The notes: generated by a model from the sequence alone, not told the origin. Numbered from the stretch's first letter, positions 34,723-43,889 are shown. The stretch: DNA of 64,000 nt from an uncultured Burkholderiales bacterium (GCA_943908475.1 CALTTG010000017.1:10744-74743); one strand, 5' to 3'. A program made the numbers and translations.

Positions 34723-36081
34723 TCAGGCGTTGACGGCGATCAGCTCCAGGCGCAGGTCCTGGATGCCCGATGGCACATAAATGGTCACGGCTTGGGCCTG
34801 CATCATTCGCTCATAGAGCGCACCACGGGCTTCGACCGAAAAGTAGTACGCGCCCGGGCGAACCGGAACGGCTGCAGGCACCTGCGGTGCATGCACCAAA
34901 CGAACACCCGGCATGGCGGAGAGCACCAGCTTGTCCACGTCGTCGGGCGCGCCCACCTTGAACCGCAAGGGCACGGCTTCGACCAGTTCCATCGGTGGTA
35001 TCGCGGCGCTCACCCCCAGGTAGAACTGCGTGTTGCCCGACAGCTGCTCAGAGTCCAGTCGGCCCTGATGGAACGACGGCACGATCTCCTGAAGGTGAAT
35101 CGCGAAGTAGCGGGTCGAAATCACCGTCTCCAGCAGCTCGCGGATCATGTGGTCCAGCTGCGCGAACCCGGGCCCCGGTTGTTCATGGTCGTAGGTGGGC
35201 AGGTCGGCCAGGGTGAAGCTTTTGGAGAACGTCATCAGGCTGCCCACCAGTTGCAGCAGTTGCTGGAACAGCCGTTCCGGGTGCAGCCCAGGTTGCCTCA
35301 TGAGGTGGGTCAGGCCCGCGAACGCGGTGCTGGCCGTGTGCAGCAACCAGTACGAAGCCACATCGCCCGAACGAAACTCGATGATGTTTTTGCTTGGCTC
35401 TCGGTGCATGCCGTACAGGGCGTCGACCTTGGCTTGAAGCACATCCATCAATCGGCGCAACATCTGATGCAAGGGTGCTGAGGCTTCAATGCTCACACTG
35501 GGTGCCATGAAGCGTTCCACACGCTCGAAGCCGCCCGTGGCGGTGCGTTTCAGTGACAGCAGCGGAAAGCTCATCAGGTGCGAGCGTGGCTCATGGGCGG
35601 CCAAGACGCGAGCAGACCGTTTCAGCGTGGTGATTTCCGCCGAAACGGCCTGGGTGTAGACGTCTCCAGCTTCTTGATGGTGTCGGTGATAGCGCACGGC
35701 CGTATCGGCCTCGGCCTGACTGGGGGCGGCGTTCAGCCCGGTCTCTCGGAGGGGCGCCATGGCGAGGTGAAAGACCCATTCGCCGCCCTGGATCGGGCTC
35801 TCCGGCAGTTCGCTCAGTGACATCGGGGGCGGCAGTTCATCCTCATCGGGGGCGTTGAACAACTCCCCGTCGGGCATCACGGCTCGCAGTTCGGTCAGCC
35901 GCAGGATCCCGGCACTCAATGCGTCCGTGTCCAGCTTCAGCTGTCGAACACCCCACGCCCAAGGATGAAGCACACGGGCCATTTGCGACAGGCGCCACTC
36001 GTGGTATCGGTCCTGCTGCTGAAAGTGTTGGGGGCGCAGGAACAGGCCTTCGCCCCAAAGAATCTTCGGAGATGAAATCAC
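34723..36081 (-). CDS. tssK: Type VI secretion system baseplate protein TssK
   Basis: A 452-residue baseplate component that connects the baseplate to the TssJLM membrane complex. The N-terminal shell domain starts KILWGEGLFLRPQHFQQQDRYHE, the strongest family signature, and the end RPGAYYFSVEARGALYERMMQA fits the membrane-binding head. I chose the GTG at 36081, seven bases after the tssJ stop, because the conserved N-terminus begins there. Order tssJ-tssK-tssL is standard. Confidence 0.95.
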   Translation of the reverse strand: MISSPKILWGEGLFLRPQHFQQQDRYHEWRLSQMARVLHPWAWGVRQLKLDTDALSAGILRLTELRAVMPDGELFNAPDEDELPPPMSLSELPESPIQGGEWVFHLAMAPLRETGLNAAPSQAEADTAVRYHRHHQEAGDVYTQAVSAEITTLKRSARVLAAHEPRSHLMSFPLLSLKRTATGGFERVERFMAPSVSIEASAPLHQMLRRLMDVLQAKVDALYGMHREPSKNIIEFRSGDVASYWLLHTASTAFAGLTHLMRQPGLHPERLFQQLLQLVGSLMTFSKSFTLADLPTYDHEQPGPGFAQLDHMIRELLETVISTRYFAIHLQEIVPSFHQGRLDSEQLSGNTQFYLGVSAAIPPMELVEAVPLRFKVGAPDDVDKLVLSAMPGVRLVHAPQVPAAVPVRPGAYYFSVEARGALYERMMQAQAVTIYVPSGIQDLRLELIAVNA

Positions 36082-36088
36082 AGGTTGC

Positions 36089-36772
36089 TCACTTGACGGG
36101 GCAGGGCGTGGTGGTCGTGGCGGCCAGGCCGGCGGGCAGCCCGATGGGCGCCAGCGCAGGCGATGACAAGGCGCACGCGTGGGCACCAATTTTCAGGCCG
36201 GTCTTTTCGGCGTCTTGGGCACTGAAGACGTAGCGCCAACGCTGGGCTGCGGGGTGCCGATATTGCGCAACGATGGCCACGTACTGTGCCTCTCTCGCCG
36301 TTTTCTCCTGGAAGCTCACGACTTGCCCGGGGATCAGTTGGATCTCTCGCACTTCCAGCAGGTCATCGCCCAAACGCTGTTTTTCCTGAGCGGGGTCGGT
36401 GAACACCTCGGCAGGCACTTGCATGAGCGCATGGGGGCTGCGAAGTTTGTAAATGCGCGTCAGCAGCGCCAGGGACTCGCCAGTGGGCAAGGTGTTGAGT
36501 TTGGCGTCTGCTTCAATGCGCCAATTCAGACGGCGCTCGGGCAGGGTGATCTCAGGCACCTCGACGTCCTTGAGACCGATGCTTTCGAGCGCCTTGTCCT
36601 TCATGGTGCTGAGGCGGTCCAGCACCCCTTTCGAGGTGGGAGCCTCCATCACTGTTCCGGTGGGCGGCTTTGGCGTTGAGCTGCACCCCTGCAGCGTCAG
36701 GCACAGCATGGCGCCCAGACGCCACCCCAGACCCCATGGACTTCCTCGATGAAAAAACTTCCCTGACTTCAT
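36089..36772 (-). CDS. tssJ: Type VI secretion system outer-membrane lipoprotein TssJ
   Basis: A 227-residue lipoprotein that anchors the T6SS membrane complex in the outer membrane. A lipoprotein signal ends in the lipobox LTLQGCSS with Cys30. The transthyretin-like domain includes LPERRLNWRIEADAKLNTLPTGESLALLTRIYKL and LEVREIQLIPGQVVSF. The C-terminal 25 residues are Ala/Pro-rich. It begins the leftward arm of the T6SS locus, divergent from the rightward arm across a 237-bp gap. Confidence 0.93.
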   Translation of the reverse strand: MKSGKFFHRGSPWGLGWRLGAMLCLTLQGCSSTPKPPTGTVMEAPTSKGVLDRLSTMKDKALESIGLKDVEVPEITLPERRLNWRIEADAKLNTLPTGESLALLTRIYKLRSPHALMQVPAEVFTDPAQEKQRLGDDLLEVREIQLIPGQVVSFQEKTAREAQYVAIVAQYRHPAAQRWRYVFSAQDAEKTGLKIGAHACALSSPALAPIGLPAGLAATTTTPCPVK

Positions 36773-37009
36773 GTGTGTGCCTGCATGCGGGACGGACCCG
36801 CGTCGCCGCGTAGTGTAAGGAGGGTCTTGTGGTCCTGAGTCAGTCCAGCGTCCCTCTCGAGAGGGGGCAATTGCAACCGGGTGAAAGAGTGTGTAACTCG
36901 CCCCCTTCCGGGGGGGGTGTTTGCGTTTTTTTTCCGTTGTAATTCGCGCAGCTTTGGCGACAGCGCAATGGATGCGTTGGCCGGGCATTGATTCATTCAG
37001 GGAGTAAAC
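36773..37009. promoter_or_regulatory. Divergent T6SS control region
   Basis: This 237-bp gap separates the two T6SS arms and should carry both promoters. It contains a run of C, then eight G (36910-36917), then a run of T (about 36926-36933), giving sharply uneven composition. I cannot recognise a convincing sigma-70 or sigma-54 promoter. A ribosome site AGGGAG lies before the GTG at 37010. Confidence 0.5.
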
Positions 37010-37720
37010 GTGCAGTTGACGTTCGTTCGACGCGCCGCGACCATGTCCGCGGTGCTGTCCTTGGTTGCCTTGTTGGCAGCCTGTGCCACAGGGCCCCGCT
37101 CGGCCGCCAACGCGGATGAGCCTGTGACGGTGGCCGGGCATCTGGTCCCTGAGCGCATCGCCGGCAACATCGCCGCTGCAGACGAAGCACAGAAAGCGGG
37201 CAAACAAGACGTCGCGCTGCAAGCGCTCGACTCCGCCACCAAAAAAGACCCAGAGAGCAAGCTGCCCTGGCTCAAGCGCGCCCAAATCCATTTTGAAGCC
37301 CGTCAATACGGGGCCGCGATCTCGGCCGCCCAAGAGGTGCTGCAGCGTGACGACGCTGACCTGACGGCCAAAAGCATCCTGGCCGTCAGTGGCTTGCGCG
37401 TGAGCGCCGAGGCGCTGGAGCAACTGCGCAAAGCCAACGAGGTCAATGGCTCTGCCCGAACCGAGGCCGAAAGCGTGGCTCGCCTCATTCGTGAAGCGTT
37501 GGGTGAGCCCATCTTGGTCGAGGCCCCTGCCGCAGGCGTTCGCCCCGATGCCCGTCCCGCAGGGCGCGCCAATTCGATGGCTCGCCCATCGCCCTCTCGT
37601 CCCGTGGCCCAGCCGGTGCGGCCGGTCACGCCAGTGGCTGCCCCATCGAAGTCGCCTGCCGTGGCGCCCGTGTCTGGCAATGGCACCAAGGCGGCCAATC
37701 CCTTCGGTTCTTTGAAGTAA
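37010..37720 (+). CDS. T6SS-associated tetratricopeptide lipoprotein
   Basis: A 236-residue predicted lipoprotein: the signal ends in LAAC with Cys25. The middle (about 50-150) has helical repeats of tetratricopeptide type (AADEAQKAGKQDVALQALDSATKKDPE, then PWLKRAQIHFEARQYGAAISAAQEVLQRD). The last 80 residues are Pro/Ala/Ser/Arg-rich and likely disordered, perhaps spanning to peptidoglycan. A similar TPR lipoprotein heads T6SS clusters in other betaproteobacteria, but its role is not settled. The GTG start has AGGGAG seven bases upstream. It lies 19 bp before tssB and heads the rightward arm. Confidence 0.75.
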   Translation: MQLTFVRRAATMSAVLSLVALLAACATGPRSAANADEPVTVAGHLVPERIAGNIAAADEAQKAGKQDVALQALDSATKKDPESKLPWLKRAQIHFEARQYGAAISAAQEVLQRDDADLTAKSILAVSGLRVSAEALEQLRKANEVNGSARTEAESVARLIREALGEPILVEAPAAGVRPDARPAGRANSMARPSPSRPVAQPVRPVTPVAAPSKSPAVAPVSGNGTKAANPFGSLK

Positions 37721-37739
37721 AACCCATCAGGAGTCCATC

Positions 37740-38264
37740 ATGTCGAAGAAAGACAGTGTTCAAAAGCGTCTGGAGCGCGTGCGTCCTCCCCGCGTCCAGT
37801 TGACCTATGACGTCGAGATCGGCGATGCCATCGAGCAAAAGGAACTTCCCTTTGTGATGGGCGTCATGGGTGATTTCACCGGCCAGCCTGACCCTGATCA
37901 GCCACAAGCCAAAGTCAAAGACCGCAAGTTCGTCAACATCGACATGGACAACTTTGACGAGGTGCTCTCGGGCATGGCGCCTCGTGCCAGCTACCGTGTG
38001 CGCAACCGTCTGAGCCCGGAGGGCGGTGAGTTCGCGGTCAACCTCCAGTTCAAGAAGATGGACGACTTCCGTCCGGAATCCGTCGTGGAACAAGTCGAGC
38101 CGTTGCGTCGCTTGCTCGAAGCCCGTACCCGCCTCTCTGACCTGCGCAACAAGATGGCCAGCAACGAGAAGCTGGAGGACCTGTTGGCCGACGCATTGGC
38201 CAGCACCGACAAGCTCACCCAGCTGAACGCTGAGGTGGCCGATCAGTCTCAGCCCCAGGAGTGA
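37740..38264 (+). CDS. tssB: Type VI secretion system sheath protein TssB (VipA)
   Basis: The small subunit of the contractile sheath, 174 residues. The N-terminus MSKKDSVQKRLERVRPPRVQLTYDVEIGDAIE and the block LPFVMGVMGDFTG are typical, as is the coiled C-terminal helix PLRRLLEARTRLSDLRNKM that packs with TssC. CAGGAG precedes the ATG. It is followed directly by tssC. Confidence 0.97.
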   Translation: MSKKDSVQKRLERVRPPRVQLTYDVEIGDAIEQKELPFVMGVMGDFTGQPDPDQPQAKVKDRKFVNIDMDNFDEVLSGMAPRASYRVRNRLSPEGGEFAVNLQFKKMDDFRPESVVEQVEPLRRLLEARTRLSDLRNKMASNEKLEDLLADALASTDKLTQLNAEVADQSQPQE

Positions 38265-38269
38265 GCCCC

Positions 38270-39757
38270 ATGAGTGCCCAACTGCAAAACCAAGGCGCCG
38301 TGGCGCTGCCGGCCGAATCCACGTCCTTGCTGGACAGTCTCATTTCCCAGAGCCGGGTGGCGCGCAATGAGGTCGAGCACAGCCGAACCCGGGACCTGAT
38401 TGGCGAGCTCGTCCGTGAAGTCATGGACGGCACCGTGGTCGTGTCGGACAACCTGTCGGCCATGCTGGATGCTCGCATCGCCGATTTGGACCGCTTGATC
38501 TCCGAGCAACTCTCCGAAGTGCTGCACGCTCCCGAGTTTCAGAAGCTGGAGTCCAGCTGGTCGGGTCTCCAGTACCTGTGCAAACAGACCTCGACGAGCG
38601 AGCAGTTGAAGATCAAGGTCTTCAATGTGAGCAAGAAGGAGTTGGTCAAAGACTTCAAGACGGCCATTGATTTCGACCAGTCGGCCTTGTTCAAGAAGGT
38701 TTACGAAGAAGAGTTCGGCACCTTCGGTGGCTCGCCATTTGCCGCCTTGGTGGGTGATTTCGACATCGGCCGTTCGCCCGAAGACATGTACTTCATCGAG
38801 CAGATGTCCCACGTGGCGGCAGCTTCGCATGCACCCTTCCTCACCGCTGCCGCGCCGGAGATCATGGGCCTGGAGACCTACACCGATCTGGGCAAGCCAC
38901 GTGACATGTCCAAGGTCTTCGACACGGTCGAGTACGCCAAGTGGAAGTCCTTCCGGGAGTCGGAAGATTCTCGCTATGTGGGCCTGACGTTGCCCCGTTT
39001 CCTGGGGCGCCTTCCCTACAACCCCAAGGACGGCCTCACCACTGAAGGGTTCAACTTCGTGGAAGAGACCGACGGCACCAACCACGACAAGTACCTGTGG
39101 GTGAATGCGGCTTATGCCTTCGGTGCTCGCCTGACGGCGGCCTTCGAGCAGTACGGCTGGTGTGCGGCCATCCGTGGGGTGGAAGGCGGCGGCTTGGTCG
39201 AAGACTTGCCCACCCACACGTTCAAAACCGACGACGGTGAAGTGGCGCTGAAGTGCCCCACCGAAATCGCCATCACCGATCGCCGCGAGAAGGAACTCAG
39301 CGACCTGGGCTTCATCCCCTTGGTGCACTGCAAGAACACCGACTACGCCGCGTTCTTTGGGGCTCAGTCGGTTCAAAAGCACAAGAAGTACGACAACCCA
39401 GCGGCCAATGCCAATGCCGTGCTGGCTGCGCAACTGCAGTACATCTTCTCGGTGTGTCGCATCGCTCACTACCTGAAGGCGATGATGCGCGACAAGATCG
39501 GCAGCTTCGCGTCTGCAGGCAATGTCGAAACCTTCCTGAACAACTGGATCAGCCAGTACGTGTTGGCCGATGACAGCGCGTCTCAGGAAGCCAAAGCGAA
39601 ATACCCCCTGAGGGAAGCTTCCATCGAAGTTCAGGAAGTGCCCGGTCGTCCCGGGGTGTACCGTGCGGTGGCGTTTGTCCGTCCGCACTTCCAGCTCGAT
39701 GAGCTGTCGGTTTCCCTGCGCCTGGTGGCTGAGCTGCCTCAGGGTGGCCGCGGCTGA
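38270..39757 (+). CDS. tssC: Type VI secretion system sheath protein TssC (VipB)
   Basis: The large sheath subunit, 495 residues. Family marks include LDSLISQSRVARNEVE near the N-terminus, SSWSGLQYLC, GSPFAALVGDFDIGRSPEDM, RFLGRLPYNPKDG, NAAYAFGARLTAAFEQYGW and the C-terminal YRAVAFVRPHFQLDEL. Length is normal. GGAG lies at the usual distance before the ATG at 38270, five bases after the tssB stop. Confidence 0.97.
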   Translation: MSAQLQNQGAVALPAESTSLLDSLISQSRVARNEVEHSRTRDLIGELVREVMDGTVVVSDNLSAMLDARIADLDRLISEQLSEVLHAPEFQKLESSWSGLQYLCKQTSTSEQLKIKVFNVSKKELVKDFKTAIDFDQSALFKKVYEEEFGTFGGSPFAALVGDFDIGRSPEDMYFIEQMSHVAAASHAPFLTAAAPEIMGLETYTDLGKPRDMSKVFDTVEYAKWKSFRESEDSRYVGLTLPRFLGRLPYNPKDGLTTEGFNFVEETDGTNHDKYLWVNAAYAFGARLTAAFEQYGWCAAIRGVEGGGLVEDLPTHTFKTDDGEVALKCPTEIAITDRREKELSDLGFIPLVHCKNTDYAAFFGAQSVQKHKKYDNPAANANAVLAAQLQYIFSVCRIAHYLKAMMRDKIGSFASAGNVETFLNNWISQYVLADDSASQEAKAKYPLREASIEVQEVPGRPGVYRAVAFVRPHFQLDELSVSLRLVAELPQGGRG

Positions 39758-39796
39758 TCAAGCCTTTTCCCATAACCAATCACGGAAGGAAAGCCT

Positions 39797-40357
39797 GTGA
39801 AAGACATCTACATCGAGTTCAAGAACTCGGCCATCAAGGGCGACGTTCGCGACTCCGTCCACGGCAGCAACTCGGCCACGGGACAAAACAGCAAGCCCAC
39901 CATCGAGGTCGATTCGTGGCAGCACCTGATTCGTCAACCCAAGTCGGCCTCGGCCTCGACCTCGGGTGGTCACACTTCTGAGCGTTGCGAGCACGAAGAA
40001 ATGGTGTTCGTCAAGGACATCGATTCGGCCAGCCCCAAGCTGTGGCAAGCCGCCTCGCAAGGCCTGGTCACGCCGGAAGTGGAAATCACGTTCTACCGCG
40101 CCAGCGGTCAGACGGGTTCCTTCAACACGGGCACCTCCAATGCGCGCATCAAGTACTTGGTGATCAAGCTGAAGAACGTGCTCGTGTCGTCGGTGGCTCC
40201 CGCCGTCAACGAAGAAGGCATCCCCAAAGAAACCTTCGGTCTGAAGTACTCGGCTGTTGAATGGGCGTACTCGGCGTCCAAGCTGGACGGCAGCCAAGGT
40301 GCCGTTACCGGCACGGGTGCCTGGAACCTGGCCACCAACACGGCCACGTTCTCTTGA
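39797..40357 (+). CDS. hcp: Type VI secretion system tube protein Hcp
   Basis: The hexameric inner tube and exported marker of T6SS, 186 residues. The core is recognised by MKDIYIEFKNSAIKGDV, CEHEEMVFVKDIDSASPKLWQAASQG and VSSVAPAVNEEGIPKETFGLKYSAVEWAY. Between residues 50 and 60 there is a Ser/Ala/Gly-rich loop (SASASTSGG), making it somewhat longer than compact Hcp proteins. GGAAGG precedes the GTG start. Only one hcp gene is in the window. Confidence 0.95.
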   Translation: MKDIYIEFKNSAIKGDVRDSVHGSNSATGQNSKPTIEVDSWQHLIRQPKSASASTSGGHTSERCEHEEMVFVKDIDSASPKLWQAASQGLVTPEVEITFYRASGQTGSFNTGTSNARIKYLVIKLKNVLVSSVAPAVNEEGIPKETFGLKYSAVEWAYSASKLDGSQGAVTGTGAWNLATNTATFS

Positions 40358-40425
40358 TCTGAGCGTTCATAAAATTGAGGGAGGAGTCAAGCGGCGGCCA
40401 GTGGTCGCCGCTTGCTTCATGTGAC

Positions 40426-40887
40426 ATGGCGTTGTTCAGCCTGAACTTGATGGAAAAGCTCCTGGGGGATGCCCGCGACGAGGTGGTGCATCACTCGGTT
40501 GAGCGACTGAAGGACAGCGTGGCCCGTGATGTTGAGGGCTTGCTCAACAGTCGCTGTGGTCTGCATGAAGACGCCTTGGATGGTTTGCCTCAGTGTCAGC
40601 AATCGGTGCTGTCTTATGGCTTGAAAGATTTTGTCTCGCTGAGTTTGAGCAGCGAGGGCGATCGAGACGCGATCTGTCTCGACATTCGTCGCAGCCTGGC
40701 GTTGCACGAACCGCGCTTGCGCAATGTGCAGGTGTCGGTGACCAAGGCCGAGGGCGCAGGGCAGCGCCTGCATTTTTCCATTCGCGCCTTGCTGGTGGCT
40801 CAAGAGGCCCGTGAGCCGGTCAACTTCGACGCCGTGCTCACACCCGTGACCCAGCGTTATCACGTAAGCCGCCAAGCGGGCGCCTGA
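40426..40887 (+). CDS. tssE: Type VI secretion system baseplate protein TssE
   Basis: A 153-residue gp25-like baseplate wedge protein. The family hallmark is an N-terminal LLNSR motif (VEGLLNSRCG) followed by LPQCQQSVLSYGLKDFVSLSLSSE; the conserved Ile/Leu-His-Glu-Pro-Arg-Leu (LALHEPRLRNVQV) is present. The ATG at 40426 was taken; the strong GGGAGGAG at 40379-40386 is about 40 bases upstream, so the true start is uncertain. tssF begins four bases after its stop. Confidence 0.92.
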   Translation: MALFSLNLMEKLLGDARDEVVHHSVERLKDSVARDVEGLLNSRCGLHEDALDGLPQCQQSVLSYGLKDFVSLSLSSEGDRDAICLDIRRSLALHEPRLRNVQVSVTKAEGAGQRLHFSIRALLVAQEAREPVNFDAVLTPVTQRYHVSRQAGA

Positions 40888-40891
40888 GCAC

Positions 40892-42775
40892 ATGGAACAT
40901 TTGTTGCCCCACTATGAGCGTGAGCTGGCCTGGTTGAGGAAGTCCTCCCAGCAGTTCGCGCAGGCCTACCCGCGCATCGCTGGCCGATTGCAGTTGGCCA
41001 ATGACGTCTCACAAGATCCGCATGTCGAGCGCATGATCGAGTCGTTCGCGCTGTTGGCGGCGCGGGTGCACAAACGGCTCGATGACGATTTCCCCTTGTT
41101 CACGGAAACCTTGCTGGAAGTGCTGTACCCGCACTATTTGAGGCCGTTTCCGTCGTGTTCGATCGCGCGGTTTGAGCTGGGGCCGCAGGCCTCGCAGATG
41201 ACGCGCTCCGTGCGCGTCCCCCGTGGCACCTCGCTCAACAGCCGCCCCGTCAAAGGGGTGACGTGCAAGTTCCGAACCACGCAACCGTTGGCCCTGTGGC
41301 CGGTTCAGTTGAGTCAGGCGGTCTATCGCAACGCGGTGGTGGCGCCCGCAGGAACCCGCTTGCCCGCAGGGGCCACGTCGGTGTTGTCCATCACCCTTGA
41401 TCTGCTGTCACCCCAAGCCACTTGGCAGATGCTCAAGGGGCAATCTTTGCGGGTCTACCTGGACGGTGAGGCATCGTTGGTGAGCGCCTTGCGCGAAGCC
41501 CTGACCCGGCAGGTGGTGGGCGTGATGTGCGAGGCCCAGGTGCACCACCCTTGGTCGGCAGAGGCCGTTCCCGTCGGGCATCGCAAGCCGCGCGTGCCTG
41601 AATTGGCGGGCTTCGACGAGGAAGAGGCCTTGCTCGACCTCGATGCCCGTTCGCACCCGGCTTACAGGCTGCTGACCGAGTATTTTGCCTTTCCCGAAAA
41701 GTTCAATTTTGTCGACATCCCGGTGCCGGTGCCGACCGGTCCTGTCGATGTGGGGTCGGGACAGCTGACCTTGCATGTGCTGATGTCGGGGGTGCGTGCC
41801 GATTCGGACGAATCGCGACTGCTGGAGAACGTTCAGGCCAGCAACTTGGTGCTGGGCTGCTCGCCAGTCATCAATTTGTATCGCACCGCGGCCGATCCCA
41901 TTCGGGTGACCCACACCGCCATTCAGTATCCAGTGCTGGTGGATGGTCGTCGAGCATGGGGGCATGAAGTTCACACCATTGAGCGGGTGTACCGGGTCAA
42001 GCAAGGCCCGCAGGGCGATTCGGTGGACGAATTCCGCCCCTTTTTCTCGCTGAGGCATCCAGATTTGCTCAAACAGCACAATGGTGCTTCGGGGGGCGGT
42101 TTGTATTGGTGTGCGACCCGCGACGAAACGGTGGCCGAGCACAGCCCGGGCCATGAAACCGAGTTGTCGTTGGTGGATGTGAACTTCGACCCGAGCGTGC
42201 CTCAGACCGACACCCTGAGCTTGCAGGTCACGGCCACCAATCGCGATCTGCCCACCTGGCTGCCCATCGGGGCCGTTGGCGGCGATCTGTTCCTCGAAGG
42301 CGGCTCGCTGGCCCGAGAGATCAAACTGTTGCGCAAGCCCACGCCCAGCCAGCGGTTCGAGCGCGGTCAGGGGGCGTTGTGGCGCTTGATCTCTCATTTG
42401 TCGCTCAATCACCTCTCGCTCAGCCATGGGGGGCTCGATGCCCTGCAAGAAATGCTGCGTCTGTATGACCTGCCGCGGAGCGCCGCCAATGCGCGATTGG
42501 TGGATGGCCTGGTGGGCATCGATTACCGACCGGCCACAGCGTGGTTGCCGGGTGAGCCTTTCGCGACCTTTGTTCGGGGCACAGAGGTTGTGCTGACGGT
42601 GGATGAGTCCGCGTATGTGGGGGTGGGCCTGGGCGTGTTTGCATCGGTGCTGGATCACTTTTTCGGGCTCTATGTGCACGCCAACAGCTTTGCTCAGCTC
42701 AAAGTGGTGTCGGCCCGAACGCAAGAGGTGTTGCTGACGTGTCCACCCCGCAACGGGGCCATGGCGCTGGTCTGA
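40892..42775 (+). CDS. tssF: Type VI secretion system baseplate protein TssF
   Basis: A 627-residue baseplate wedge protein. It begins MEHLLPHYERELAWLRKSSQQFA and AYPRIAGRLQL, followed by DPHVERMIESFALLAARVHKRLDDDFP, the family signature. The remainder, with LYPHYLRPFPSCSIARF and the C-terminal FASVLDHFFGLYVHANSF, is colinear with TssF. Its stop overlaps the tssG ATG by one base. Confidence 0.96.
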   Translation: MEHLLPHYERELAWLRKSSQQFAQAYPRIAGRLQLANDVSQDPHVERMIESFALLAARVHKRLDDDFPLFTETLLEVLYPHYLRPFPSCSIARFELGPQASQMTRSVRVPRGTSLNSRPVKGVTCKFRTTQPLALWPVQLSQAVYRNAVVAPAGTRLPAGATSVLSITLDLLSPQATWQMLKGQSLRVYLDGEASLVSALREALTRQVVGVMCEAQVHHPWSAEAVPVGHRKPRVPELAGFDEEEALLDLDARSHPAYRLLTEYFAFPEKFNFVDIPVPVPTGPVDVGSGQLTLHVLMSGVRADSDESRLLENVQASNLVLGCSPVINLYRTAADPIRVTHTAIQYPVLVDGRRAWGHEVHTIERVYRVKQGPQGDSVDEFRPFFSLRHPDLLKQHNGASGGGLYWCATRDETVAEHSPGHETELSLVDVNFDPSVPQTDTLSLQVTATNRDLPTWLPIGAVGGDLFLEGGSLAREIKLLRKPTPSQRFERGQGALWRLISHLSLNHLSLSHGGLDALQEMLRLYDLPRSAANARLVDGLVGIDYRPATAWLPGEPFATFVRGTEVVLTVDESAYVGVGLGVFASVLDHFFGLYVHANSFAQLKVVSARTQEVLLTCPPRNGAMALV

Positions 42776-43878
42776 TGGAACAGGCCGAGCATCCCCGTGA
42801 GCCAAGGCCCGCGAGGTCGCCCGTTGTGGCGCGCCACGTGGCACCTCTGGATGTGTTGTTCAACGAGCCGCACCGGTTCGGTTTTTTTCAGGCGGTGCGC
42901 CTGCTCGAATTGAAATGGGCCCAGACCGCAGGCACTGCGCCCTTGTTGGGCGATCGCATCCGCTTTCGCAACTCCCTGAGCCTGGCCTTTCCGCCGTCGG
43001 AGATCGAATCCCTCACGGTGCATCGCACCGACGATGCGCTGGGTGTGGATCGGGTGTCTCACGTCGAATTCACCCCGGCCTTCATGGGTTTGCTGGGCTC
43101 GCAGGGCGCCTTGCCTGTGTCCTACACCGAATCCTTGTCGCAGATGGAGTCTCTGCGCAAGGACAGCGGCCCTCGGGCCTTCATGGACCTGTTTGCCAAC
43201 CGGGCGGTGAGCTTGTTCCATCAGGCCTGGAAGAAGCATCGGCTGGCGCTGCGTCATGAAGTCGATCCGCGTCAACAGTTCTTGCCCATGGCGCTCGCGT
43301 TGGCCGGGGTGGGGCAAAAGGGCCTGCGCGACCGGTTCGATGCAGGCCAAGATGGCCTGACCGATTCGGCCTTGGCCTACTACGCCGGCACGCTCCAGCA
43401 ACGAACCTTGTCTGCGCATCAGATGCAGCATGTCTTGGGGGACTACCTCGGGGTGCCTGTGCGTGTTGAGCAGTTTGTGGGGCGGTGGTACACCGTGCCC
43501 GAGGCCGGACGAACCATGCTCGGCCTTGAATCTGGCGGAGGCGTGTTGGGTCAATCGGCCATGCTGGGTGAGCGGGTCTGGCAGCGAGACCTGCGCCTTC
43601 GGGTGGTCTTGGGGCCGTTGGGGCGAGAGGGGTATGAGCGGTTTCTGCCGGGGGCGCCTGGGGCTCGGGCGCTGGCGTCCATGGTCACCATGTGTCAGGG
43701 CGTGAGCCTGGAGTACGAGGTGCGCTTGAAACTCGCGAAAGAGGCGGTGCAAGGCTGCGCTCTCAACGATCAGCGCTCGCCATTGCAGGGCCGCCTGGGG
43801 TGGGACACTTTCTTGTTGTCGGGACCCGCCTCAGCAGATCGGGAAGACGTCAGCTACGACATTCACGCCGCGGCGTGA
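42775..43878 (+). CDS. tssG: Type VI secretion system baseplate protein TssG
   Basis: A 367-residue baseplate wedge protein and partner of TssF. Marks are PHRFGFFQAVRLLE, GDRIRFRNSLSLAFPPSEIESL, MGLLGSQGALPVSYTE and the C-terminal SLEYEVRLKLAKEAVQGCAL. The ATG at 42775 overlaps the tssF stop (TGATG). In most clusters clpV (tssH) follows; here the next gene is an opposed small Cys-rich protein. Confidence 0.95.
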   Translation: MEQAEHPREPRPARSPVVARHVAPLDVLFNEPHRFGFFQAVRLLELKWAQTAGTAPLLGDRIRFRNSLSLAFPPSEIESLTVHRTDDALGVDRVSHVEFTPAFMGLLGSQGALPVSYTESLSQMESLRKDSGPRAFMDLFANRAVSLFHQAWKKHRLALRHEVDPRQQFLPMALALAGVGQKGLRDRFDAGQDGLTDSALAYYAGTLQQRTLSAHQMQHVLGDYLGVPVRVEQFVGRWYTVPEAGRTMLGLESGGGVLGQSAMLGERVWQRDLRLRVVLGPLGREGYERFLPGAPGARALASMVTMCQGVSLEYEVRLKLAKEAVQGCALNDQRSPLQGRLGWDTFLLSGPASADREDVSYDIHAAA

Positions 43879-43889
43879 TGCCATGGCAC

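Noticed and set aside
36910..36924. A sigma-54-like -24/-12 pattern (GG, ten bases, then GC within TTGC) in the T6SS control region
   Set aside because: The GG falls inside a run of eight G, so the match is due to base composition; the surrounding consensus (TGGCACG) is not met.
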